Positions 39,260 to 49,514 of a stretch of DNA of 64,000 bases are shown here, in pieces. Origin of the DNA: Craterostigma plantagineum. Lineage: Eukaryota > Streptophyta > Magnoliopsida > Lamiales > Linderniaceae. A program made the translations under genes and the position numbers. Position 1 is the first letter of the stretch, and the number at the start of each line of letters is the position of its first letter. The stretch spans positions 5,456,001 to 5,520,000 of the forward strand of contig JAPQWV010000050.1 of assembly GCA_027422505.1 (NCBI GenBank), given 5' to 3'. A model generated the notes under the pieces. It had not been told where the DNA came from. It did not search any database and worked only from the letters and a program-made list of their open reading frames with translations.

Positions 39260-39640
39260 ATAATTAGTGATTACGTTTAGAACAATAAATTTTTGCGTGT
39301 AACGTGACACTTGGCGCCCTCTAACTTCTCCTAATGTTAGGTGATTGGTTCTCTTCTCACATCGATTTCTTGTCAGCTACAACAGTATGTCGCCACGTGG
39401 CATGCATTGCTATGGAGTTATCATTGGGCCAAAAGTTTCAACAACCCAAAAATAGGCCAATTCTGTTCTGACCCAATAAGCACTAAATCCCAGTATAGTT
39501 GTGGGCCACACAAAGGTAAAACACACGTCGTAATCATATTATTACCGAAAGCAACAATAACATGTGAGAAACACACAAGCAAAAATCCAAAACCAACCTT
39601 CAGCCACTTTAATCGCGCTCCTCCAGCCGAAAATCATGTA
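39260..39640. promoter_or_regulatory. Upstream region of B3-like copy B, homologous to the galactinol synthase promoter
   Basis: About 340 bases (39260-39602) align with 28690-29250 and 37531-37870, including CGTGACACTTGGCGCC and the exact GCCACGTGGC at 39392-39401. It lies about 260 bases upstream of the copy B start codon. Confidence 0.65.
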
Positions 39641-40210
39641 ATGTAGTAGAGTGCTGTTCTTGCCAGCCAGCATTCAACGCTTATGTCTGTGTGACGATGG
39701 ACAGTATTACTGTAACTGTAAGAATCCTCCGATAATATTTAGTTTTGGAGATTCGAATTCGGACACGGGCGGGCTTGTCTCCGGGCTTGGATTTACTGTG
39801 AAGTTTCCTAACGGACGAGCTTAGTTCCGGTGATCAACGAGGAGGCTATGCGACGGAAGGCTAGTCATTGATTTTCTGTGTACGTTCATTTTTTTTTATC
39901 TGTGTTTCTGCAGTAGCTTTCTTTGTTTTACTTGATTTTTATCTGTTTGTCCAGCTCCATTAGTGAGCCAGGAGTACACACTTCCCAATAATTCCTTTAT
40001 TTCAGTTTATTACACGAATGAAAAGGTGTAGTTTTTTCAGATTGTAGTTACTTTGAAGTTTTGGATGAACTGTCCGCATTTTGTTTTTGGTTTTGGTCTG
40101 AAATCCTTTCTCCGTTGTGTTGGGTCTAATCTGAACCCTTGAAAAAGTAGAGTAAACGATCCATTAGATTTAAACGCAGCTGTTACGCACTCCTTTTGAT
40201 GTTCGTTTGT

Positions 40211-40728
40211 CTATTCTTCTTCTTTATTTGTTCTGTGGGGGTCGTATGGTAGCCGAAGAATATGCTTTGTTCTTTCTTTATGGCAAATGTTATTAAGTTC
40301 CACACATGTAAAATCTGTATTCTTCCAACCTTTTTGAGTGATTAACCCTCTTATCCGGCATAGCCCCTGTAAATGGAATATTAGAGTGTCTCCTAATATG
40401 ATGTTGCTGGCCTCTGTGGAATCCGTCCACCCTTGTCCTGCAATTGTGCGGATTTTTGGGTGGTAATTGGTCTTGAACTCCCTGTTAGCTTCATCAACGA
40501 ACAGAAGTTGACTCACTCCTCTTGTCGTTGGTATTGGCAGGTTTAGGCGGGCGAACGTTGCGTCTTCCAACCGCTAAGAAAAGGAATAAACAGGAACTGG
40601 ATAAAAGTCGTTGCAAAATCAGAGTCAATCAAGGTATGAGAACTTACGAAGAGTAGTTGGAAGTTCTTGTTTGTTATTTGCTGGGGATTTGAAGTGTGCG
40701 CATTCTTGTGAGGGTTAGCGTTTTCCAT
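40211..40728 (-). pseudogene. B3-like gene copy C with premature stop
   Basis: Exons 40728-40648 and 40573-40211 give 147 residues. Compared with copy B, a CAG codon has become TAG directly after the KEEE residues, removing about 58 C-terminal residues. The B3-like part (GQGWTDSTEASNIILGDTLIF) is kept, with Phe-to-Ser and Asn-to-Ser changes. It may still be translated as a short form, but looks like a decaying duplicate. Confidence 0.6.
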
Positions 40729-41201
40729 TCTGATCGAGAGAACTCGAATCAAGAATATCTTGGGAGAGAGAACGAGAACTTGACTGATAGAGAGGACTTG
40801 AGGGACGATGAGAGTTTGATTGGAAATTTTGAAACAGATTTTGACTGAGTTTGAATAGAAATTTGTGTTAACGGTTATTTAAATATCGCTTTAACTGAAG
40901 TAGTAATTGGGCTTCTCGTTGGAATTGTTTCCAATCCACGAAGTTCTACTCGTGAAATGACAACCTCTAATTCCCATGTTTTGAGGGGCGATGAGTTTGA
41001 AAGGAAATTTTGTCAACAGATTTTGATGGGTTTGAAAAGAAATTTCTGTTAACGGATATTAATTTAAATATCACTTCTGCGGCGAATTAAAATAGTAATT
41101 GAAATAGTAAATGGACTTCTCGTTGGCCCAATTGTTTCCAGTCCACGGAGTTCTACTCGTGAAATGACAACCTCTTAGCGTAATTCCCATGTTTACATAT
41201 A

Positions 41202-41840
41202 CTAGAAAGTGAAGCCGCACGTTGCGCGGATTGGTGTAACTACATCCCGGATAAAGTTTAATGAACTGCACTATTATTAATTGTCATTGCAAACTTTATA
41301 AAGGTACAAAATGATGTATCCATTATCCGAACACAATTTGACTTATGCAAACATATATACAAACTATATATAAATTATATCGTCCCTGACATAGATTAGC
41401 ATATCGACGAAACACATAGATATGCATTACAAAATGATATACAACGCAAAACAATACAACACACACAATAAATAAAAAGTAGTCAACAACCTGACCTGCA
41501 TTGTCATTGACATATTACAGCCAAAATATTTATAACAATAACAGTTTCTCGCCATGCTTGGTCTTTTTAGTGCAGGCAGATGAGCTTGATTGATCATCAA
41601 TAACATGTGCACTGCGGCATCTATTGCTGGATTGACCCGGATTACAAGAGATGGTCAAAAAAGTTGATGAGGGAAAACACGCTATAATCGTGTACCGAAT
41701 GAACGTCTCACTCCTGACTTGATAGGTATACCCTCTGAAGTAAAGAAAAACGTAATAACATATAACTGCGTATAGAGCCGCATGAATGAAATAAAGGATG
41801 CCTTCATTATGCAAGATACGTTTGGAAGTTGATGTAAAGT
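41202..41840 (-). mobile_element. Helitron-like 3' terminus and adjoining unidentified DNA
   Basis: Read on the minus strand, a GC-rich near-palindrome (CCGCGCAACGTGCGG) is followed ten bases later by CTAG and then T, the usual form of a Helitron 3' end. The boundary at 41202 is where the array sequence, which can be compared with the other units, stops matching. The matching 5' end was not found, so extent is unknown. The rest, up to the solo LTR, is AT-rich and has no recognised gene. Confidence 0.45.
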
Positions 41841-43246
41841 TGATAAACGTATTTTAATGCATTTATCATAGTATTTATTTGGGGTATAATAGAACTTTAG
41901 CAATGAATTATGCATTTATCCGGCATATTTACACTTATTCTTATGTTGAAGGAGCTTAGGACGAGTTTCGTGCGAAAACGAGCGAAAACGAGGCAAAACG
42001 GTGCAAAATTGAAGAACACTGCCGGGTGTCACGGCCGTGACATCCTATGCAGTTGACCGTGACACCCACCAGAGGCCGAAGATGAAGTCACTGCCCTTGG
42101 TCACGGCCGTGACAGCCCTTGCACCAGTCCGTGACGCACGGCAGAGAAGCCGTCTGATGATGGTCACGGCCGTGACGGGCAATGCACTTGGCCGTGACCT
42201 ATGACAGAAAGTGACGAGACGCGAGCGGTGTTGGTCACGGCCGTGACGGCCCATGTCCCAGGCCGTGACCGACACGGGAATCAGTATAAAAAGCCCAAAT
42301 TCGATCCAGAAACGACACAACTTACCAGAGATTAACCCTAATCACTCTAGAGACGAAAATTAGCACAAAAGAACGCAGAATCGCATCCCGGAGCGCAAGA
42401 GACGGATCATCGACGAGATCACGCCCAATTGAACGAAGAACGAAGAATCTTCAACGCTCCCATCGCAGATCATCCGTATATCAAGAACATGAATTCTTCG
42501 CCTTTATCCTTTATTTCTTTCGTTGTTTTCTCGTCTATCATGCGTAGCTAAATCCCTTTTGTGTTTGGGATTAGATGAACGCTAGTATTAGTCGTACTTA
42601 AGACATGTTTATCGTGATTTGCGTATTCTGACTATTTATTGTTCTATGAAATTGCTTCTTCGCTTTAATATGTCAATGTGTTAAAGTGAATGTATGGAAA
42701 ATCGTTTAGGGCGACAGCTAAACAACGATTAGGCCGTTCGTAGAAGATAGGATTCGAGTATAGGGCAAAAGCAAATAATCGATCCTCGCTATTAGTAATT
42801 ACTGAATTTTAGATCCTTACGAGCGTTTAGGGCGACAGCAAATTCGCGAGTGGGTAGAAAAATTACTGCGATTTAGTCAAGAATCACGTAGGCACGATAT
42901 TTCATTGTCTTAGGCGATCACACCTAGCGGGATTCGAATCCCGAGCACATCTCTATCATCTGAACCTTCATATCAGTTCTAAGCGTGTTCCTTGAATTTC
43001 TAGTTGATTAAGAGCGATCTGTTAGGTTAAGTCGTCAAACAATTTGCGTATTTTATTTAGGTTAAATATCGAGTCGATAGGTCATTACTAGTACTTGATT
43101 TATTCCTCGTGTTCGATACTCGTTTACTCACTTTACTACACTACAAACGATAGGTCCACTGCCTATCGCACGTCGGTGACAGTAATTTAGTATTCGTTTT
43201 ATTTATCACTTGTCGCACTTTCCATTAACACACCACGTGTCGATCA
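41841..43246. mobile_element. Solo LTR of a Ty3/gypsy-type retrotransposon
   Basis: 1406 bases, starting TGATAAACG and ending GTCGATCA (4-bp terminal inverted repeat TGAT/ATCA, within TG..CA). It is flanked by an exact 5-bp duplication AAAGT at 41836-41840 and 43247-43251. No primer binding site, polyprotein or second LTR is nearby, so this is a solo LTR left by LTR-LTR recombination. Inside are four copies of a palindromic module (42028-42265) and a TATA box (TATAAAAA at 42285-42292), then a leader-like region. The size and general build suggest a Tat/Athila-like Ty3 element, but that is inference. Confidence 0.87.
42028..42269. repeat. Four modules with the perfect palindrome GTCACGGCCGTGAC inside the LTR
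   Basis: GTCACGGCCGTGAC occurs exactly at 42028-42041, 42100-42113, 42163-42176 and 42234-42247, spaced 72, 63 and 71 bases. Each is followed after 13-17 bases (usually containing CATG or ATGC) by a half-site CCGTGAC. The cluster ends about 20 bases before the LTR TATA box, which suggests a protein-binding enhancer or a CG-methylation-sensitive element. Confidence 0.9.
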
Positions 43247-43251
43247 AAAGT

Positions 43252-44393
43252 TCACTGCCCTTTCCATTACAATCCCACCACCGTTCACAACGAAATAAAA
43301 TCAACGAAAACAGACTCCTCCTCAGACAATGAAAATAGTGTTGAATGAACAGAACAACGTCACAGGACAATGAACTATAAATATATATCACATCTAAGCA
43401 TCTTACATGAGAATGCAAGAGAAAAAAGAAACTTGTCGATAAATAGATACCGATTCAGAGGTCCACGAATGAAAAAAAAAAAAAAAAAGAATAGATACTA
43501 AGAAGAGTTTTCCCAGTACATAAAAATAAGAAAAGATACTCCTTCAAACTAAAGGGCACCTCAACTTAACATGAGAAGTCAGATGCAATAATAACAACGG
43601 ACTCCAAGATTCATTTTTTTCTTAATCAGCAAAGACTCCATCACGAACGAGGAAATGAGGAAGGGCAAAAGCTCACCTCAAGCCAACAGCCAAAGCCACC
43701 TCGAATATTTTCTCCCCCTGTTGAACGTGCGCTATGACTAAAAAATGCGAGACTAAGCTTAAATAGAAAATTGCAAGGATGATCTTGTAAAATGTGATTG
43801 CCTATACAGAGTGGGTCTTAGGCAATGGTTATAGATTTTTTTGCTTGTTTCTATCCGTTGCTTGTTCTGGTAGATTTGATGAAATGAGTTTAAACGTCAG
43901 TGATCTCTATATATCTATAATAATAATTGCACTATGTAATGTTTCTAACATTGAAACAACATGAGTAGTCTTTATATATAATAATTACACAGTATACCAC
44001 GCTTTACAATGGTCAAAAAGATACTAACACGTTTAACGTACAATTGTACGTATGCTCCTACATCTTTAGAGCTAAATCCTTGCAGTGGTACATACAAGTT
44101 TCTTGCACAAATAATCATGAATGATTAGTAATCGCAACCCACTCTAGAAACTGGCCACATTCTGGCTTATTAATAGTAATATATAGTGCATTTAATCTTA
44201 TGATAATATATTTAAACATAAATTAAGTAAGACTTCTTGTGACTTGAGAAAGATTACCACTAATAGCATAATTGTTCATTTTCTATTTGGTGCGTTTTTT
44301 CAGGTTTACTTTTCTATATACGTATAGATGTATTTCTAATGACTTGATTGTGATATGATAGATGCTGATCACAATCCGACAACAAAAATATTA
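43252..44393. other. Intergenic AT-rich DNA
   Basis: No gene seen. Contains an A run near 43471-43488 and otherwise unremarkable AT-rich sequence. Confidence 0.45.
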
Positions 44394-44597
44394 CTCCCTT
44401 GTCCCACTTGTTTGTGGACATTTGGGATTTGACACGGTTTTTAAGAACTGAATATTTTAATAATGTCGTACAATTAGAAGGCAAAAAATGTATATTTTGA
44501 CACGTCTTTTAAGAATGTTTATTATTATTGTATTGATTGTTTGTGATAGTTTTTTGCTAAAAGAGGAAATGTACAAAAACTATTGCGACGGAGGAAG
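44394..44597. mobile_element. Stowaway-like MITE (Tc1/mariner)
   Basis: The left end reads TA-CTCCCTTGTCCCACTTG and the right end reads GCGACGGAGGAAG-TA. These are imperfect inverted copies of the Stowaway consensus CTCCCTCCGTCCC and are flanked by the TA target duplication (44392-44393 and 44598-44599). At 204 bases, non-coding and AT-rich inside, it fits the family. Confidence 0.75.
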
Positions 44598-44829
44598 TAA
44601 ATTATTTTATATTGACAAAGAGAATTACCAAACCAGTTGTAATGTAAAGAATATATCAAGATCAACGGGCTCACGATCAGGCCGCGAGCAAACATCTCAA
44701 TACGTTTCTTGCTAGATGGCAATATCTTCTTACATGGACGTAACTCAAAAAAATCAGTCGCGACTTGATCATACAAACAGAAACCAAATTACACATTACA
44801 CACACAGACTACCACACACAAAGAAAAAA

Positions 44830-45045
44830 CTAAAAACACCAATATGTATCCATTTCAAGAAGGATAAAAAATAAAGCATATCAAAATATGACTGGGGCTG
44901 TCTTCATTTTCTTCTTGTAAGCTTGACCTCAATGTATAGAACGTCATCGATAAAATCAAGAGCAGTTTGTGCCACTAATTCAATCCATGGCGTCTTCTGT
45001 TTCTTCTCCTCCAATCCTACATTCTTCCTCAATATCAATCTCTAA
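44830..45045 (-). pseudogene. Duplicated 3' fragment of the POB1-like gene
   Basis: On the minus strand this encodes a C-terminal piece similar to the last ~35 residues of the adjacent POB1-like gene (PWIELVAQTALDFIDDVLYI, then EVKLTRRK). The following 3'-flank motif ACACCAATATGTATCCATTTC is also shared with the intact copy at about 45491-45516. No other exons are present, so it is a truncated tandem duplicate. Confidence 0.75.
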
Positions 45046-45512
45046 AACACCAAAAACAATAAAACATCAGTATTAATACTATCCAACCATCAAACTATTG
45101 ATCACAATCTGCAGGTTTGTTACATATACGTTCGATACTCAACAAGCAACAGCCTCTTCAACAATCAATAGAACAGACAATAAAACACAAAGTATCTAAG
45201 CGCACATACTATGATAATAATACAAATACACTCTTCTATAGCTGCTTCGACTCATCTTCTCAAGAATATGAACCTGATTCTCAAGAATCGACTCCTCTTA
45301 CTCTCTTGAGAGCAAAATGACCTCTCCTAACGTAGCGACGCATAACTATCTGGGCCATAAGTTCGCGCTTGTATTTACTTTAAGCATTTAACCCATTTGT
45401 GTCTCAAAGCCCAATTGTTGTTAAGTATTTTTCTAAAAATAAATATTTACCGCGAATTCAAAAGAAGAAAAGAAACAAAAAAAAAAAAAACACCAATATG
45501 TATGTATCCATT
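45046..45512. other. DNA between the POB1-like fragment and the POB1-like gene
   Basis: AT-rich. Nothing is recognised apart from an A run near 45478-45490. Confidence 0.4.
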
Positions 45513-47476
45513 TCAAGAAGGATAAAATAACGCAGAGCTTCTTCTTGTAAGCTTGACCTCAATGTACAGAATGTCGTTGATAAAATCAAGAGCAGTTTGT
45601 TCCAAAATTTCAATCCATGGCGCCTCAAACAATAGTAAATGGTCCTTAGAATGGAATCTGCGCGAACCACCGTTCCTCAAAACGTACTTGTTATCGCGCT
45701 CCGACCAGGAAGCAAACTCGTAGTCGAACTCATACCACTCATCGTCGCTGAAAATATCGGACCTCAAAAACACCGCCAATTTCCTCGACTCCTCTCCGCG
45801 CTGCAAGGTAAGCGCGTAGATGTGAAAAGTATCATCGCCCAAGTAGAAACGCTGAGTTTCAACCTTCTCATCTCGGTATAAGTTAACGCATACATCCGTC
45901 GTCAGCTCAAAGTAGATTATGGCGCCTTGGCAAGGGCGACCGAAGGCAAGCATCTTAATTGGCCGTTCATAGTAACTATCGCGCCTCACGTATGGGCGGT
46001 AGAGCGAGGAGCAGTAAGAGGAGGAGTGAGAGGCGTAGTCCTCGGCGGTGGCGTTAGTAGCTTTACTTTCCTTGAAAAATAAGGCATCCGTGACTGCTTT
46101 GTAAGCAAAATCGTCGTCCAATACCTTGTTGCTCAGAATAATCCTGAACTTGACGGTGGACATATACGGGAACCGAATATACCTGCACAGGCGCGTCGAG
46201 AGGATCTGCTTTCGGTCCTCCGATTTCGAATAATGAGCCTCGGCCCAATCAACAGCCAAATCAAAAAGACTATCCTCACAACTAACTTCAAGATAGTCGC
46301 TCGACAGGATGGCTTCGATCCCGGCAAGGGGAAGCTTGATAATTTCGTGCCAAGCTCTTCACAAGACAAGTGTTGTTGTTGTTGTTAGTGTGGTAATAAA
46401 GTACATGATTGACTGATACAACAAAAGTGGATGATAAATAAAAAGCAAAAAAAAAAAGTGGTACTTGTGTATATCTTCATATTTAGTTGCCAAGCAGTGC
46501 TTTGCTTCGCCGGCCAGGCGGTGATTTTCGTAGGCTGCTGCCGAGGGATGGTTAGATGCAAAATCCAAATAAAGCAGGGCAAACTCGATGCTCATGGGCA
46601 ACTTAGCTAATAAACTCAAGCATAGTTCTGTGCATGCAATTACTTGAAACTTGTCGGCTAACTTGAGCAAATCGATGAAAGAGGGGCGCTGTTTTGACCC
46701 GTAAGCTACCACTGTATATGTAATGCAATAGTTCCATAACAGCAGATTCCTCTGTTTATTACGAACATAAGCAGGTGAAACATCACAGCTTTTCAGACAG
46801 AAAATATATACATATCGTTGATTTCAATGAATAAACTGAGGAGGAGGAGGAGGAATACCAGAGGCATTAATTCTCAGCAAAACGCATCTTTGATACGATT
46901 CCATCATGCCGTTCGTAAACAACTGCAGCAGCAACACAATGAGAAAATAAGAACCCCCAAATCAATTTTACGAATGAATACGAGCAACAAATCCCTAGGT
47001 TGTTAGTTGAGGCATCGATTACTTTACGGAAGAACGGACTCCTTGCTGCTAACAGAAGAGAGCAGACATTCATCTTCATAACTCTCGATTTATCACCAAC
47101 AGCAACAACTGCAAGGCAGTATATAACAAGAGTGAAAACCCAACAACGCATATGCTTTGTAATTTTTACTGTACGGGTCTGTGAAGTTCCAAATCAAATC
47201 GAAATTCGATAAAAATTGAAACTACATAGGATCGAGGGTTTCACCGTTCGGATCGGCGGATTGAGTTTGGGCAGCAGCAGCAGCATCATCGTCTGAGAGG
47301 ACTTCGATTATCAGAGTGCGATCGGAGAGAGCTTTGTCGTCGAAACCAATCGTAAAGTCGAAGCTTCCATGGCTCGACGAGTTGTTGCTGCACAAATCAT
47401 TCATAAAGTCAAACGATTTGTTCCACAAATCAACATCCTCGTCTGAGCGAGCAGCAGCATCATGGTTTCTCTTCAT
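45513..47476 (-). pseudogene. POB1-like BTB/POZ-BACK protein gene with a 1-base frameshift
   Basis: Plant POB1/LRB proteins are substrate adaptors of CUL3 ubiquitin ligases. Minus-strand exons: 47476-47245 (donor inferred; GTGAAA keeps frame), 47108-47023, 46922-46859, 46751-46465 and 46356-45513. BTB features: SLLLAARSPFFRK, then LFTNGMMES and INASEESAVMELLHYIYSG. BACK features: LLKLADKFQVIACTELCLSLL and LPLAGIEAILSSDYLEVS; the C-terminal half matches POB1 (FINDILYIEVKLTRRS). Within exon 4 the frame breaks between VKTAP and FIDLLKLADKF, at a run of four C (GGGG at 46683-46686 on the plus strand); removing one base from the count restores similarity. Either a recent pseudogene or a homopolymer error in the assembly. 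All splice phases on both sides otherwise agree. Divergence from POB1 is considerable. Confidence 0.8.
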
Positions 47477-47772
47477 TATTATTGCTATTATTACAATAAA
47501 TAAAAAGATTTCCGTCTTGTTCGGTGCTTTATATAGACCGAGGCGTTAGAATATCGATTCAAAATTTGATTTTATTCCTCAACTTTAGGGAGATCCGCCG
47601 AAATCCTTTCCATAGAAGTATATACATGTTCATACAACAATACAGAGGATGCATTTTTACATTGTATGTACTACTTCAAACGAAACTTTATAATTGTTGC
47701 GAAGACTTGAGATGATAACTTTACAGATTCACAGGTGATTAGTAGTACAGAGGTAGATCGGCCCTTTTGACT

Positions 47773-48015
47773 TCAGCAAGGCGCAAACCAGTCAACGAGC
47801 AAAAGCATCATGGTTGTTTCAGACATGGTTTGATCTTCTTCGCAAGATTTGATCTTTGTCTTCGAAGATGATATTAAAGTAGAGTCTTTGTTGGATTCTT
47901 TCTTCTCATGTACGATTGCAGAATCATTTCTCACCATTTTAAGGGTCGAAGGGCTCTTCTCCGTGGTCGTTGCAGCTCTAAGCTTTATGATATCTCCCAT
48001 GCACAGATCTGCCAT
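47773..48015 (-). CDS. Small hypothetical protein (80 residues)
   Basis: A single-exon frame, MADLCMGDIIKLRAATTTEK at the start and ETTMMLLLVDWFAPC at the end. No domain is recognised; it is Ser/Lys-rich in the middle with a short hydrophobic C-terminus. The clean flanking AT-rich DNA and a position away from other genes allow a real small gene, but the evidence is weak. Confidence 0.45.
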   Translation of the reverse strand: MADLCMGDIIKLRAATTTEKSPSTLKMVRNDSAIVHEKKESNKDSTLISSSKTKIKSCEEDQTMSETTMMLLLVDWFAPC

Positions 48016-48590
48016 ATTTTGATATGTCTGAGGTTGAGATATTTAATCAGTGTATTGTGTAGGAGATTGAGACGATTATGCTATCGTTTTTATGCACAGT
48101 TGAAAGTTGGGCAAGAAAGGTGATGATGGGACCATGTAACACGTGGCAAGGTCTCATCTTTATCATCGAAAAAATCAGTCATCTCTGTGCTATGCAAGAA
48201 GATAAAAACGCAAGCGCTTTCTTTCCTCCTAATTCGTCAGTATATGCATTATTGCCAATTGATTGGCACTCTTTTAGGTTCTGGTTTTTGGTAGCCCACG
48301 TGATTGTGTTGTGTTGAACTTCTTGTGTAGAGAAAAAAAAGAAAGGGGGAAGAAAAGTAGTCAAGTGAATTGTATATAGCCAAAGAAAAAGTCTTTTTAT
48401 TGGCTAAGGATGAATCATATTGGATGATCATTGATGATCAACCCTCATTCAGCTCTGCTTGTTTTTATAATTATTTTCGGACAGGTTAAAAATCAAATTG
48501 AGGTAGCCTGTTTTCAGGTTTGACCATAAAAATAATAAAATGTTATTATTAAATAGTACGAATAAATTAACTAATAAACAAAATCAGAAA
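48016..48590. other. Intergenic DNA upstream of the small protein
   Basis: AT-rich. Nothing is recognised. Confidence 0.4.
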
Positions 48591-48640
48591 GGGGATGTAG
48601 CTCATATGGTAGAGCGCTCGCTTCTTATGCGAGAAATACG
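48591..48640 (+). pseudogene. tRNA-Ala-like 5' fragment with CTT in the anticodon position
   Basis: GGGGATGTAGCTCATATGGT followed by AGAGCGCTCGC matches the acceptor 5' strand, D arm (A box) and anticodon 5' strand of plant tRNA-Ala. The anticodon loop reads TTCTTAT, closed by GCGAG, so the triplet is CTT instead of an Ala anticodon. The T arm, B box and 3' acceptor strand are missing. It is a tRNA pseudogene or the head of a SINE-like element. Confidence 0.7.
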
Positions 48641-48842
48641 TTGCAGAGAGAAACGATGGAATGAAAGGCATTGAAAAACCAACAATCATATTCAGTATTC
48701 CAATATAGTTAAACCGCAATTACAAAATACACCACCAACTCGCCTTCAGAGACCACAGCCATTGGCACTTTTATTATCAACTCCTTAAAATGAGAATGAG
48801 AAAAAGGAAAACACATTACATAATTAGTCTTCATGATTATCT

Positions 48843-49106
48843 TCAAGCACTAAAGCTCTCCACGAGCATAGACAGTGATGCCTCTGAACACTGCAAGCTA
48901 GTCAACTTCTTCTTCGTCTTCGCTTCCAATAACGCTTGAGCCAAGCCCGTTAGCCACGTCACCGAGCCGCTGGCTTCAGTCTCGACTCGGCCAGCAGCTT
49001 CATTGGTCTGTCGAGCCGCCGAGCCGCCTGAGGACGACGTCGTCTGGCCCTCCTTACCTTGAAGCTTCGATAGCTCACTTGTCCACATATCAACGATCCC
49101 AGACAT
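48843..49106 (-). CDS. Small conserved plant protein of unknown function (87 residues)
   Basis: A single exon with start MSGIVDMWTSELSKLQGKEG and end EASLSMLVESFSA. I recall similar short plant proteins beginning MSGIV-WTSELAKL and ending in SEASLSMLVESFSA, without assigned function. Ser/Gly/Thr-rich centre, no signal peptide or membrane segment. Divergent from DPH3 across 408 bases. Confidence 0.72.
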   Translation of the reverse strand: MSGIVDMWTSELSKLQGKEGQTTSSSGGSAARQTNEAAGRVETEASGSVTWLTGLAQALLEAKTKKKLTSLQCSEASLSMLVESFSA

Positions 49107-49514
49107 TGTATAGCTTTCTAGTTTCTAGGTTGGTATCTTTTCTTCGTACGACGTATATGTAATGGATGAGTTATGATGACAGAATTAAGATATTTGCCAG
49201 TATATATACGTTCAAGAAAAGGAGATCTTCAGTTTCACTGTGGGCTTTTCTTGAAAACAGGGATTGTGGGCAGCTGAATCAAAGCAGAACCATCGGCTGC
49301 AAGTGGTATTTCGAACAAGATTATTGTGGGCGAGAGAGAGAGAGAGAGAGAGAGAGATTCAACCTTATCAAGATGCAAGTTGGGCATATGGGCCTTCAGT
49401 TGGGTAGCTGTTATTGGGCCATTGGCCTGCAAAGGAGAGTTGAGGTTTATACGATGATGATGATAAAGGGGACCGAAATCAGAATTCAGATGCCCTAGGT
49501 GGAGCTTCGAAACG
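49107..49514. promoter_or_regulatory. Divergent intergenic region between the 87-residue protein and DPH3
   Basis: Contains a GA microsatellite at about 49332-49357 and several GGGCC/GGGC motifs (for example ATGGGCCTTC near 49389-49398 and TTGGGCCATTGG near 49415-49425), typical of site II in bidirectional housekeeping promoters. Confidence 0.5.

Larger units (their letters stand above)
37006..41200. repeat. 1.73-kb tandem array containing B3-like gene copies
   Basis: The anchor GGTCTTGAACTCCC occurs at 37006, 38739 and 40469: units of 1733 and 1730 bases, then a partial third unit ending near 40980. A fourth, more diverged piece (40981-41200) repeats part of the unit again, from TTGAGGGGCGATGAG to CCCATGTTTACATATA. 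Each full unit holds, left to right, the 5' half of a minus-strand B3-like gene, about 1 kb of its upstream region, and the 3' half of the next gene copy. The left edge is cut inside a gene copy by the satellite; the right edge is cut by a Helitron-like terminus. Confidence 0.93.

Noticed and set aside
42045..42320. 91-codon minus-strand frame in the LTR (GRHGRDQHRSR...)
   Set aside because: It arises from the GC-rich palindromic modules inside the LTR; no protein features.
42944..42960. GGGATTCGAATCCCGA as a tRNA T-arm/B box
   Set aside because: Lies inside the solo LTR and no tRNA cloverleaf surrounds it.
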